From an uncultured Eubacteriales bacterium (GTDB lineage: Bacteria > Bacillota > Clostridia > Christensenellales > Aristaeellaceae): a stretch of DNA of 10,087 nucleotides. The stretch spans positions 1 through 10,087 of the forward strand of contig CALVPU010000168.1 of NCBI GenBank assembly GCA_944353735.1. The letters are read 5' to 3'. The position numbers and the translations under genes were made by a program. Positions 1 through 8,413 of this stretch are shown here, one piece after another. Numbering within the stretch: position 1 is the stretch's first letter; every line of letters starts with the position of its first letter. The notes under the pieces are model-generated. The model was given only the letters and a program-made list of their open reading frames with translations. It did not search any database and was not told where the DNA came from.

Positions 1-49
1 GTTTGCGCGATGTGTCAACGGATATATTATGAATCCGCCGCCGTATAAT

Positions 50-78
50 AAAAAGGAGGGAGGACGCTCCTCCGCTCC
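50..78 (-). terminator. Rho-independent terminator of the hydrolase gene
   Basis: Read on the minus strand, the DNA just after the hydrolase stop codon forms an outer GGAG/CTCC stem (75-78 with 55-58) and an inner GGAGG/CCTCC stem (69-73 with 59-63). A single unpaired base separates the two, the loop is 5 nt (64-68), and a run of five T follows at once (54-50). This is the classical intrinsic terminator layout. The stem begins only 2 nt after the stop codon, so the gene appears to end a transcript on its own. Confidence 0.8.
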
Positions 79-80
79 GT

Positions 81-926
81 TCAATCGTTGTAGCGAATCC
101 AGCCGCGCAGATAGTCGCGGACAGCGCGGCTGTGGGTCTCCATGGGAAAGTGACCCGCCGACTTGAGCACGTGAATTTCCGCGTCGGGCAGCAGCCGGCG
201 TGCCTCGGTGACAGCGCGCCCGTCCATGAGCTGGTCGCGCCCACCCCACAGCGCCATCGTCGGACAGAATCCCATGCCCTCGTCCGGCGGCGTCTGCGCG
301 CGCCGCAGCATGCGCAGGAAGTTCTCCCGCGCGCCGGGGCGCATGAGCGGGCGGCGCATGCGGTCGAGCGCGTAATCCGCCAGCGGATAGCCGGCGTAGC
401 GCTCGATCAGGGTGCGGAAGCGCGCTTCGGACTGTACCGTGGCGTCGTACCAGCGCGTCACCGCCTCGCGGCTGCGCTTGGGCAGGCGCAGGGCGAATGT
501 CGGACTGAGGTGGACCTGCGACTTGGCGGAATCCGGATACTGCGCCGCCATGCGCAGGATCGTGGCGCAGGCGCTGCCGTGGGCGACGAGGTGCCACAGC
601 GACATCGGCGCGCCGCTCGCGCGGTCGACGTAGTCGAGAATGCCCCAGAGGATGCTCGCGCGCAGGTCGTGGTCCTGCGGCGCCGCCTCGAAGCAGTCGC
701 TCGCGCCGAAACCGGGCAGGTCGACCATCACCGTCAGGCAGCCGAGCTGCGCCAGTTCCGGCAGCAGCTTGCGCCAGTGAAACGTGGTTACCAGCGGCGA
801 GCCAAGCAGCAGCACGCGGTTCTTCAGGGGCGTTTCCGGGCGGGCAACGGAAAAGTGGACGCGCAGCCCCATAAAGGTCAGAAATTGGCTCTCCTCCGCC
901 AAGCGCTTCCACCCCTGTTTCGACAC
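81..926 (-). CDS. Alpha/beta-hydrolase-fold protein with degenerate catalytic motifs
   Basis: The product is 281 residues, a usual length for single-domain alpha/beta hydrolases (esterase, haloalkane dehalogenase or epoxide hydrolase-like). Family signs are DLPGFGASD (69-77), a candidate acid Asp231 in ALWGGRDQL, and a candidate His259 in SAGHFPMET. There is no signal peptide or membrane segment, so it should be cytoplasmic. Two key motifs are abnormal. The elbow that normally reads G-H-S-x-G is AHGSA (115-119), placing Gly117 at the nucleophile position. The oxyanion H-G-x-P motif after the first core strand reads LLLGSP (39-44). Substrate and activity therefore cannot be assigned, and a non-catalytic role is possible. 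The chosen start is GTG at 926. It lacks a clear Shine-Dalgarno sequence but keeps the usual N-terminal strand. ATG at 872 (Met19) is the alternative; a GGAGGAG lies 18 nt before it. The gene is monocistronic and divergent from fmdB-murA. Confidence 0.8.
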   Translation of the reverse strand: MSKQGWKRLAEESQFLTFMGLRVHFSVARPETPLKNRVLLLGSPLVTTFHWRKLLPELAQLGCLTVMVDLPGFGASDCFEAAPQDHDLRASILWGILDYVDRASGAPMSLWHLVAHGSACATILRMAAQYPDSAKSQVHLSPTFALRLPKRSREAVTRWYDATVQSEARFRTLIERYAGYPLADYALDRMRRPLMRPGARENFLRMLRRAQTPPDEGMGFCPTMALWGGRDQLMDGRAVTEARRLLPDAEIHVLKSAGHFPMETHSRAVRDYLRGWIRYND

Positions 927-938
927 AAACTTCAGCTC

Positions 939-967
939 ATTTTAGCACACATGGCGCGATTTGGCAA
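939..967 (-). promoter_or_regulatory. Sigma-A-type promoter of the hydrolase gene (minus strand)
   Basis: On the minus strand TTGCCA (967-962, 5 of 6 matches to TTGACA) is separated by exactly 17 bp from TAAAAT (944-939, 5 of 6 matches). A TG at the extended -10 position (947-946) precedes it. The predicted start is near 931-932, only 5-6 nt before the GTG start codon at 926. The message would then be nearly leaderless, unless translation starts further in. Confidence 0.65.
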
Positions 968-1039
968 CGAAAGAATGCGTTTTTGGCGGGAAAAATATCG
1001 GTTGGAAGCGGAAAAAGGGGAAAATCATCGTTAACGGGC

Positions 1040-1068
1040 TTGCCTGAACGCTTCCAATCATGTATAAT
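1040..1068 (+). promoter_or_regulatory. Sigma-A-type promoter of fmdB-murA
   Basis: TTGCCT (1040-1045, 4 of 6 matches) and a perfect TATAAT (1063-1068) are separated by 17 bp. The predicted start is about 1075, giving a leader of roughly 40 nt before the ATG at 1117. The promoter faces away from the hydrolase promoter, and A/T-rich DNA (about 968-1030) lies between them. It is the only convincing promoter upstream of murA, so fmdB and murA should share it. Confidence 0.75.
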
Positions 1069-1075
1069 ATAGGTT

Positions 1076-1100
1076 GCGCCGGAGTGTGACGCTGCGGCGC
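1076..1100 (+). promoter_or_regulatory. Hairpin at the 5' end of the fmdB-murA transcript
   Basis: GCGCC (1076-1080) pairs with GGCGC (1096-1100), and inside it AGTG (1083-1086) pairs with CGCT (1090-1093) including one G-U pair. A 2x2 internal loop separates the two stems and the terminal loop is TGA. The hairpin begins at about the predicted transcription start and ends 2 nt before the GGAGG Shine-Dalgarno sequence at 1103-1107. It could protect the 5' end or influence ribosome access. The pairing is seen; the function is inferred. Confidence 0.4.
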
Positions 1101-1116
1101 ATGGAGGTTGAGAACG

Positions 1117-1314
1117 ATGCCGTTGTATGAATATCGCTGCACGGTGTGCGGACACCGCTTCGAGGCGCTGCGCTCGATCGCTCAGCGCGACGAGGTCGTC
1201 TGCGAAAAGTGCGGGCAAAAGGTGGAGCGCGTCTACCAGGGAAAGTGCGCGTTCGGCGCGCCGAAGGGCGGCTGCAGCGGAAACTGCGCCGGCTGCTCGG
1301 GCTGCGGGCATTGA
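1117..1314 (+). CDS. FmdB-family zinc-ribbon protein
   Basis: This 65-residue protein begins MPLYEYRCTVCGHRFE, the hallmark of the FmdB/CxxC_CXXC_SSSS regulatory-type zinc ribbon. A first CxxC (Cys8, Cys11) and a second CxxC in the VCEKCG segment form a likely zinc-binding site. The tail is glycine- and cysteine-rich (GGCSGNCAGCSGCGH) and might bind metal further. The family is widespread and often annotated as a putative regulatory protein, but its molecular role is not established. Start: ATG at 1117 has GGAGG (1103-1107) at 9 nt spacing. An in-frame TTG at 1108 would begin directly after that Shine-Dalgarno sequence and is rejected. murA follows 54 nt downstream with no visible terminator or promoter between them, so co-transcription is likely. 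Confidence 0.85.
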   Translation: MPLYEYRCTVCGHRFEALRSIAQRDEVVCEKCGQKVERVYQGKCAFGAPKGGCSGNCAGCSGCGH

Positions 1315-1368
1315 TGGAAAAGAACATCGGGAAAACCATTCGGACCGGCGAAGCGCAGGAGTGACGAG

Positions 1369-2640
1369 ATGAAGGAAAGATTTCGAATTATCGGCGGCGC
1401 CCGACTGGAAGGCGAGGTGTCGGTCAGCGGCGGCAAGAACGCGGCGGTGGCGATCATTCCGGCGGCGCTCCTTGCCGATTCGCCGTCGACCATCGAAAAT
1501 ATCCCGGACATCGACGACGTGCACGTCATGATCGAGATGCTCCGCTGGCTCGGCGCGCGCGTCGAATTCCGGGACAACACGCTGTGGGTCGACCCGCGCA
1601 CCATCGACCGCTACAATCCGCCTTACGAGCTGGCGGGGCGCATGCGCGCGTCGTACTACTTCGCGCCCGTGCTGTTGGGCGTGTTCCGCCGCGCGGAAGT
1701 GCCGCTGCCCGGCGGCTGCGATATCGGCGCCCGTCCCATCGACCAGACGGTCAAGGGGATGAGCGCGCTGGGCGCGCGCGTGGAAACGCTCGGCGGCGTG
1801 CTGGTCGTCGAGGCGGACGAACTCATCGGCGGGGACATCTATCTGGACATGCCCAGCGTGGGCGCGACCGTCAACAGCATGCTGACCGCCGTGTCCGCCA
1901 GCGGCACTACCTGCATCCACAACGCCGCCAAGGAGCCGCACATCGTCGATCTGGCGAACTTCCTCTCCAGCATGGGCGCCGTGGTCAAGGGCGCGGGCAC
2001 GGACGTAATCCGCATCCGCGGCGGGCGGCACCTGCACGGCGCGAACTACACCGTCGTGCCCGACCAGATCGAGACCGGCACGCTGATGATCGCCGCGGCG
2101 GCGACCGCCGGCGACGTGCTGATCACCGGCGCGATTCCCACACACATGGAAGCGCTTTCGGCGAAGCTGCTGGAGATGGGCGTAAGCGTCACCAGCGAGG
2201 ACGACCAGATCCGCGTGCGCTCCAACGGCAGTTTCCGCTCGGTCAACGTCAAGACGCAGGGCTATCCCGGCTTCCCGACGGACTTGCAGCAGCCGCTGTC
2301 GACTCTGCTCACCGTCGCGCGCGGCACCAGCATCGTCACCGAGACGATGTTTGAATCGCGCTTCCGATTCCTTGATGAACTGCGCCGCATGGGCGCGGAC
2401 GTGCGCGTGATCGAGTCCACCGCCATCATCAACGGCGTGGAGAAGCTCGTCGGCGCGCGCGTGACGGCGACCGACCTGCGCGCGGGCGCGGCGATGATGA
2501 TCGCCGGACTGATGGCGGAAGGCGTCACCGAAATCGGCGGCGTGGGCTACATCCTGCGCGGCTACGAGCGCTTCGACGAAAAGCTGCGCAGCCTCGGCGC
2601 AAGGGTGGAGACCATGCACCTGACGGAAGTCGCCTTTTGA
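1369..2640 (+). CDS. murA: UDP-N-acetylglucosamine 1-carboxyvinyltransferase
   Basis: MurA transfers enolpyruvate from PEP to UDP-GlcNAc, the first committed cytoplasmic step of peptidoglycan synthesis. The 423-residue length is normal for the EPT/EPSP-synthase fold. Visible active-site residues are Lys23-Asn24 in SGGKNAAV, Cys117 in the mobile loop LPGGCDIGARP (the residue alkylated by fosfomycin, so no Cys-to-Asp resistance change), Asp305 in GYPGFPTDLQ, and Arg397 in YILRGYERFDEKL. The segment RMRASYYFAPVLLG resembles Bacillota MurA/MurZ paralogs. Those species often carry two copies, so this could be either one. Start: ATG 1369 has AGGAG (1357-1361) at 7 nt spacing. The gene lies downstream of fmdB under the promoter at 1040-1068. 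Nothing in the protein looks truncated or altered. Confidence 0.97.
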   Translation: MKERFRIIGGARLEGEVSVSGGKNAAVAIIPAALLADSPSTIENIPDIDDVHVMIEMLRWLGARVEFRDNTLWVDPRTIDRYNPPYELAGRMRASYYFAPVLLGVFRRAEVPLPGGCDIGARPIDQTVKGMSALGARVETLGGVLVVEADELIGGDIYLDMPSVGATVNSMLTAVSASGTTCIHNAAKEPHIVDLANFLSSMGAVVKGAGTDVIRIRGGRHLHGANYTVVPDQIETGTLMIAAAATAGDVLITGAIPTHMEALSAKLLEMGVSVTSEDDQIRVRSNGSFRSVNVKTQGYPGFPTDLQQPLSTLLTVARGTSIVTETMFESRFRFLDELRRMGADVRVIESTAIINGVEKLVGARVTATDLRAGAAMMIAGLMAEGVTEIGGVGYILRGYERFDEKLRSLGARVETMHLTEVAF

Positions 2641-2659
2641 GCGCCACAGGTGCGCTTTT
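2640..2659 (+). terminator. Weak possible terminator after murA
   Basis: AGCGC (2640-2644) pairs with GCGCT (2652-2656), starting on the last base of the murA stop codon, and is followed by TTTT (2656-2659). The stem is only 5-6 bp and the T run is short, so read-through into the rimP operon is plausible. The remaining 57 bases up to the next promoter are A/T-rich at first (about 2665-2685) and contain no gene. Confidence 0.35.
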
Positions 2660-2716
2660 GACCGAGAATATAACAAATAATTGTGGATTCGGGCGCCTTT
2701 TTCGGGCGAATGCCGG

Positions 2717-2745
2717 TTGTATTCTGTCCGGAGGCGTGGTATAAT
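2717..2745 (+). promoter_or_regulatory. Extended -10 promoter of the rimP-nusA-infB operon
   Basis: A perfect TATAAT (2740-2745) is preceded by TG at the extended -10 position (2737-2738). TTGTAT (2717-2722, 3 of 6 matches) lies 17 bp upstream. The extended -10 compensates for the weak -35. The predicted start is about 2752, which leaves an untranslated leader of about 148 nt before rimP. That is long for a simple ribosome-binding leader. Confidence 0.7.
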
Positions 2746-2763
2746 ATTGCATGTGTATTGGGC

Positions 2764-2872
2764 CCACGCCGTGTGGATGCGCCTGCGGGGCAGGCCGGCA
2801 TCGCTTCCGGAAACAGCGGCGCGGCTTGTGTTGCCCGCGAACAGCCGCCGTCTTTACCGGCGGTGTGTTTTT
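2764..2872 (+). promoter_or_regulatory. Structured leader upstream of rimP with attenuator-like hairpins
   Basis: The leader holds a series of inverted repeats. CCAC/GTGG (2764-2767 with 2773-2776) comes first, then GCCTGC/GCAGGC (2781-2786 with 2790-2795). Next is a terminator-like hairpin, GCCGCCG (2844-2850) with CGGCGGT (2858-2864), followed after GTG by five T (2868-2872). Upstream, GCGGCT (2821-2826) can pair perfectly with AGCCGC (2843-2848). Because that second arm overlaps the terminator stem, the two pairings exclude each other. This is the layout of an attenuator. Leader control of the nusA operon, including by NusA itself, is established in Escherichia coli. Here it is an inference from pairing alone. 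No ligand aptamer was recognised. Confidence 0.45.
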
Positions 2873-2899
2873 ACGCAGACAGGATTTGGAGGGGTTTGC

Positions 2900-3391
2900 T
2901 TGCCGAGACCGTCGATGTCGGTGAAGGAAGCGGCGAAAATTGCACAGCAGGTGGCGGATGAACTCCGCGTGGAGCTGGTCGATGTCGAACTGGTCAAGGA
3001 ACCGACCGGTCATTTTCTGCGCTTTTACATCGACCGTCCGGAGGGCATCGCCCTCGACGAGTTGGAGCAGTTCCACCGCAGGATTCAGCCGCTGGTGGAA
3101 CGCGTGGCGTTTGACTTTATGGAGGTCTCGTCGCCGGGCGCGGACCGCCCGCTGAAAACCGAGCGCGATTTCGAGCGCTGCCGCGGCCTGGCGGTGGAGC
3201 TCAAGACCTACCGCCCGGTGCACGGCGCCAAGCAGTTTACGGGCGATCTGGTCGGCTTGGTGGACGGGGAGATCGTGATCGAGACTGCGCCGGGACAGAC
3301 GCTCGCCTTTCCGCGCAAGGACGTGGCGGTCGTCCGCCCGCTGATCGACTTTGACGAATCCGACCTCGAGGACGACGTGCCTGCGGACTGA
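2900..3391 (+). CDS. rimP: Ribosome maturation factor RimP
   Basis: RimP binds the assembling 30S subunit and is needed for its efficient maturation. The 163-residue product carries the family signature EVSSPGADRPLKTERDFERCRG (74-96), with an N-terminal alpha/beta domain before it and a C-terminal SH3-like barrel after it (about 97-150, ending LAFPRKDVAVVRPLIDF). A short acidic tail (DESDLEDD) follows. Start: TTG at 2900 is preferred because GGAGGGG (2888-2894) lies 5 nt upstream; the in-frame ATG at 2915 would be 20 nt away. The frame stays open further upstream across the leader, but that part matches nothing in the family. It is the first gene of the operon, 37 nt before nusA. Confidence 0.95.
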   Translation: MPRPSMSVKEAAKIAQQVADELRVELVDVELVKEPTGHFLRFYIDRPEGIALDELEQFHRRIQPLVERVAFDFMEVSSPGADRPLKTERDFERCRGLAVELKTYRPVHGAKQFTGDLVGLVDGEIVIETAPGQTLAFPRKDVAVVRPLIDFDESDLEDDVPAD

Positions 3392-3428
3392 TCCGCGCGG
3401 GCAACGGGATGAAAGGGAGGAGATTGAC

Positions 3429-4535
3429 ATGGCAAACAGCAGCATCAACTCCGCGGAGTTTTTCAGCTCGCTGGACGAACTGAGCAAGGAGCGGCGCATC
3501 AACAAGGACGTGCTCTGCTCGGCGATCGAGTCGGCGCTGATCTCCGCTTATAAGAGAAACTTTGGCAAGACCGCGAATGTGCGCGCGACGATCGACCCGT
3601 CCAAGGGCGTGGTCGAGGTGTTCTCGCGCAAGACCGTCGTCGAAGAGGTCAGCGATCCCCAGTGCGAGATGACGCTCGCCGAGGCGCGCACGATCCGCCC
3701 GCAGTACGAGCTGGGCGATCTGGTCGAGGTCGAGGTCACGCCGGAGAACTTCGGTCGCATCGCGGCGCAGACCGCCAAGCAGGTCGTCGTGCAGCACCTG
3801 CGCGAGGCGGAGCGCGGCGTCGTCTACGACGAGTACAGCCAGAAGGAAAACGAAATTCTCACCGCGATCGTCCACCGCATCGAGGGCAGCACGGTGTTCG
3901 TCGAGCTGGGGCAGACCGAGGGCATCCTCGAACCCAATCAGCAGATGCCCACCGAGGAGCTCAAGATCGACGACCGCATCAAGGTCTACGTCCTCAAGGT
4001 CGAGCGTTCCGGGCGCGGCCCGCAGATCTTCGTCTCGCGCACGCATCCGGGCCTGGTCAAGCGCCTGTTCGAGCTGGAGGTGCCGGAGATCGTCACCGGC
4101 GTCGTGCAGATCAAGGCGATCGCCCGCGAGGCGGGCTTCCGCACCAAGATGGCGGTATTGTCTACCGACCCGCTCATCGACGCCGTCGGCTCCTGCGTCG
4201 GTCCGCGCGGCATGCGCGTGGAAAACGTCGTCAACGAGCTCAAGACGGAGAAGATCGACATCGTCAAGTGGTCGAACGAACCCGCGGAGTACATCGCCAA
4301 CGCGCTCAATCCTGCGCGCGTCATCAGCGTGTTCGTCTCGGACACCGAAAAGACCGCGCGCGTTATCGTGCCGGACAACCAGCTGTCGCTCGCCATTGGC
4401 AAGGAAGGGCAAAACGCCCGCCTCGCTGCCAAGCTGACCGGCTGGAAGATCGACATCAAGAGCCAGAGTCAGGTCGAGGCGGACATGCAGCAAATGGACG
4501 CCGAACCCGCGCCCGACGCGAATGAGGAACCATAA
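3429..4535 (+). CDS. nusA: Transcription termination/antitermination protein NusA
   Basis: NusA binds RNA polymerase and emerging RNA, and modulates pausing, intrinsic termination and antitermination. The 368-residue product has the short Gram-positive architecture: an RNA polymerase-binding N-terminal domain (about 1-130), an S1 domain (about 139-195), KH1 with GPRG at 258-261, and KH2 with GKEG at 324-327 in LAIGKEGQNARLAAKLTGWKIDI. The proteobacterial C-terminal acidic repeats are absent, and the chain ends in a short Asp/Glu/Pro-rich tail. The strongly conserved SRTHPGLVKRLFELEVPE and IAREAGFRTK segments are present. Start: ATG 3429 has GGGAGGAG (3415-3422) at 6 nt spacing. ylxR follows after only 3 nt. 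Confidence 0.97.
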   Translation: MANSSINSAEFFSSLDELSKERRINKDVLCSAIESALISAYKRNFGKTANVRATIDPSKGVVEVFSRKTVVEEVSDPQCEMTLAEARTIRPQYELGDLVEVEVTPENFGRIAAQTAKQVVVQHLREAERGVVYDEYSQKENEILTAIVHRIEGSTVFVELGQTEGILEPNQQMPTEELKIDDRIKVYVLKVERSGRGPQIFVSRTHPGLVKRLFELEVPEIVTGVVQIKAIAREAGFRTKMAVLSTDPLIDAVGSCVGPRGMRVENVVNELKTEKIDIVKWSNEPAEYIANALNPARVISVFVSDTEKTARVIVPDNQLSLAIGKEGQNARLAAKLTGWKIDIKSQSQVEADMQQMDAEPAPDANEEP

Positions 4536-4538
4536 GAT

Positions 4539-4817
4539 ATGCTGAAAAAGCGCAAAATCCCCATGCGCATGTGCGTGGGGTGCCGTGAGATGAAGCCCAA
4601 GGCGGAACTGATGCGCGTGGTCAAGCCGCAGGACGGCGATCCCGCCATCGACCGCACGGGCAAGGCGCCCGGTCGGGGCGCCTACGTCTGCGAGCGCGCG
4701 GAATGCTTAAAGCGCGCCCAAAAGACGCGCGCGCTGGAGCGAGCGCTCGACGCCAAGATCGACGACGCGGTCTTTGAACAGCTCGCGGCGCAGATCCGTC
4801 CGCAGGAGGACGCGTGA
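4539..4817 (+). CDS. ylxR: YlxR/RnpM family RNA-binding protein (DUF448)
   Basis: The 92-residue protein carries the family signatures RMCVGCREMKPKAEL (10-24), DRTGKAPGRGAYVC (38-51) and CLKRAQKTRALERAL (56-70), and is basic as expected of an RNA binder. Cys12, Cys15, Cys51 and Cys56 are spaced like a possible metal site. The family sits between nusA and infB in most Bacillota. The Bacillus subtilis member has been reported to bind RNase P RNA and modulate the enzyme, hence the name RnpM; that role here is by homology only. ATG 4539 begins 3 nt after the nusA stop, with GAGGA (4524-4528) inside the end of nusA. Its stop overlaps the start of ylxQ. Confidence 0.92.
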   Translation: MLKKRKIPMRMCVGCREMKPKAELMRVVKPQDGDPAIDRTGKAPGRGAYVCERAECLKRAQKTRALERALDAKIDDAVFEQLAAQIRPQEDA

Positions 4818-5116
4818 ACCGCGCGCGCAACATGCTCGGGCTGTGTGCCCGGGCGGGCAGGCTGGTCTCCGGCGAGAAGGCCTGCATTCAGGCAATTCGA
4901 TCCGGCGGCGTGCGTGCCGTCGTGCTCGATGCTGCGGCGGCGAAAAACGCGGTGAAATCCGTCACCGACGCCTGCCGCAGCCACTCGGTCCCGCTCGTCA
5001 TCGCGCCGGAAGGCGCGCTGGGCGATGCCATCGGCAAGCCGGGGCGCATGGTCGCGGCGGTTACCGACCCGGGCATGGCCGAGCAGATATTAAAAGGCGA
5101 ATTCACGCCGGGTTAG
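4814..5116 (+). CDS. ylxQ: L7Ae-family ribosomal protein-like YlxQ
   Basis: This 100-residue protein of the L7Ae/L30e/YbxF fold probably binds kink-turn RNA. Family signs are the N-terminal MLGLCARAGRLVSGEKACIQAI (7-28), the RNA-facing AAAKNAVKSVTDAC region (41-54) and the C-terminal AIGKPGRMVAAVTDPGMAEQIL. The start is GTG at 4814, which overlaps the ylxR stop as GTGA (4 nt). AGGAGGA (4804-4810) lies 3-4 nt upstream, a short spacing that suggests translational coupling to ylxR. An in-frame ATG at 4832 would remove six residues and cannot be excluded. infB follows 32 nt downstream. In Bacillota this gene is usually non-essential and its cellular target is not firmly known. Confidence 0.92.
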   Translation: MNRARNMLGLCARAGRLVSGEKACIQAIRSGGVRAVVLDAAAAKNAVKSVTDACRSHSVPLVIAPEGALGDAIGKPGRMVAAVTDPGMAEQILKGEFTPG

Positions 5117-5148
5117 GACCAGTCTACTATCGGGGGTGCATTGAGGGA

Positions 5149-7941
<2,793 letters not shown>

Positions 7942-7955
7942 GGCGAAAACGGCTG

Positions 7956-8020
7956 CAACGGGCGTTCACCGAACGCCCGTTGTCCATATCTGGCGCCGCC
8001 GGATGGCGGCGCAATCCGGC
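7956..8020 (+). other. Tandem hairpins in the infB-rbfA gap
   Basis: The first hairpin is a perfect 12-bp inverted repeat, 7956-7967 with 7971-7982, with a 3-nt loop (ACC). The second is GCGCCGCC (7993-8000) with GGCGGCGC (8005-8012) and a GGAT loop. A competing pairing, GCCGGAT (7998-8004) with ATCCGGC (8014-8020), excludes the second hairpin. No T run follows any of them on the plus strand, so they do not look like an intrinsic terminator. They may be an RNA processing or stabilising element, or may set rbfA expression, whose Shine-Dalgarno sequence begins 17 nt later. The 106-nt gap holds no other gene. Confidence 0.6.
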
Positions 8021-8047
8021 ATCTGCAAGGGAAAATGGGAGGAAATT

Positions 8048-8413
8048 ATGCCCGCTTTTGATCGAATTGACCGAATTTCGCAGGAAGCGCACAAGGCGAT
8101 CGACGCCATCATCCGCGACGACCTGCGCGACCCGCGCATTGGCGGCACGTGGTCCATCGTGCGCTGCGAGGTCACGCGCGACCTGCGGTACTGCAAGGTG
8201 CGCGTGTCGATCCTCGAACCCGAGCGCCGCAAGGACATGATGGCGGCGCTGCAGCGCGCCGCCGGCTTCGTGCGGCGCGAACTGGGCCGGCGCGTCGACC
8301 TGCGCTATGTGCCCGAGGTGCTGTTTGAACTGGACACGAACATCGAGTACGCCGCGCGGATCAATCAGATCCTGAAGGAGACCGATACGAATGACGCGAC
8401 GAGTGACGATTGA
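8048..8413 (+). CDS. rbfA: 30S ribosome-binding factor RbfA
   Basis: RbfA is a small KH-fold protein that binds the 30S subunit near the 5' helix of 16S rRNA and helps late maturation, acting with RimP from the same operon. The 121-residue product shows IIRDDLRDPRIG (21-32), EVTRDLRYCKVRVSIL (41-56), the helix-kink-helix AAGFVRRELGRRV (71-83) and the C-terminal VPEVLFELDTNIEYAARINQILKE. Length is normal. Start: ATG 8048 has GGGAGG (8037-8042) at 5 nt spacing. The open frame upstream runs through the hairpins and is not family-like. Its last 23 nt overlap the start of nrnA, a sign of coupled translation. Confidence 0.95.
   Translation: MPAFDRIDRISQEAHKAIDAIIRDDLRDPRIGGTWSIVRCEVTRDLRYCKVRVSILEPERRKDMMAALQRAAGFVRRELGRRVDLRYVPEVLFELDTNIEYAARINQILKETDTNDATSDD

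Noticed and set aside
13..18. Perfect TTGACA on the minus strand
   Set aside because: A matching -10 would lie beyond the left edge of the window, so a promoter cannot be supported.
43..48. TATAAT on the plus strand near the left edge
   Set aside because: There is no -35 at a suitable distance, and the bases belong to the T-rich end of the minus-strand terminator region.
2686..2710. ATTCG/CGAAT inverted repeat with a T5 tract between the arms
   Set aside because: The T run lies inside the loop rather than after the stem and the inner bases mismatch. It overlaps no clear operator, so no function is assigned.
2681..2899. Longer rimP starting upstream within the promoter and leader
   Set aside because: The extension covers the -10 element and the hairpins, matches no RimP sequence, and lacks a ribosome site. 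TTG 2900 has a strong one.
4774..5148. Upstream extension of the infB frame over ylxQ
   Set aside because: The translated stretch is Arg/Gly-rich and unlike IF2. ATG 5149 begins a normal IF2 N terminus and has a fair Shine-Dalgarno sequence.
7956..7982. 12-bp hairpin as an intrinsic terminator for infB
   Set aside because: No T run follows on the plus strand (TCCATATC), and rbfA has no promoter of its own, so termination here would cut off the rest of the operon.
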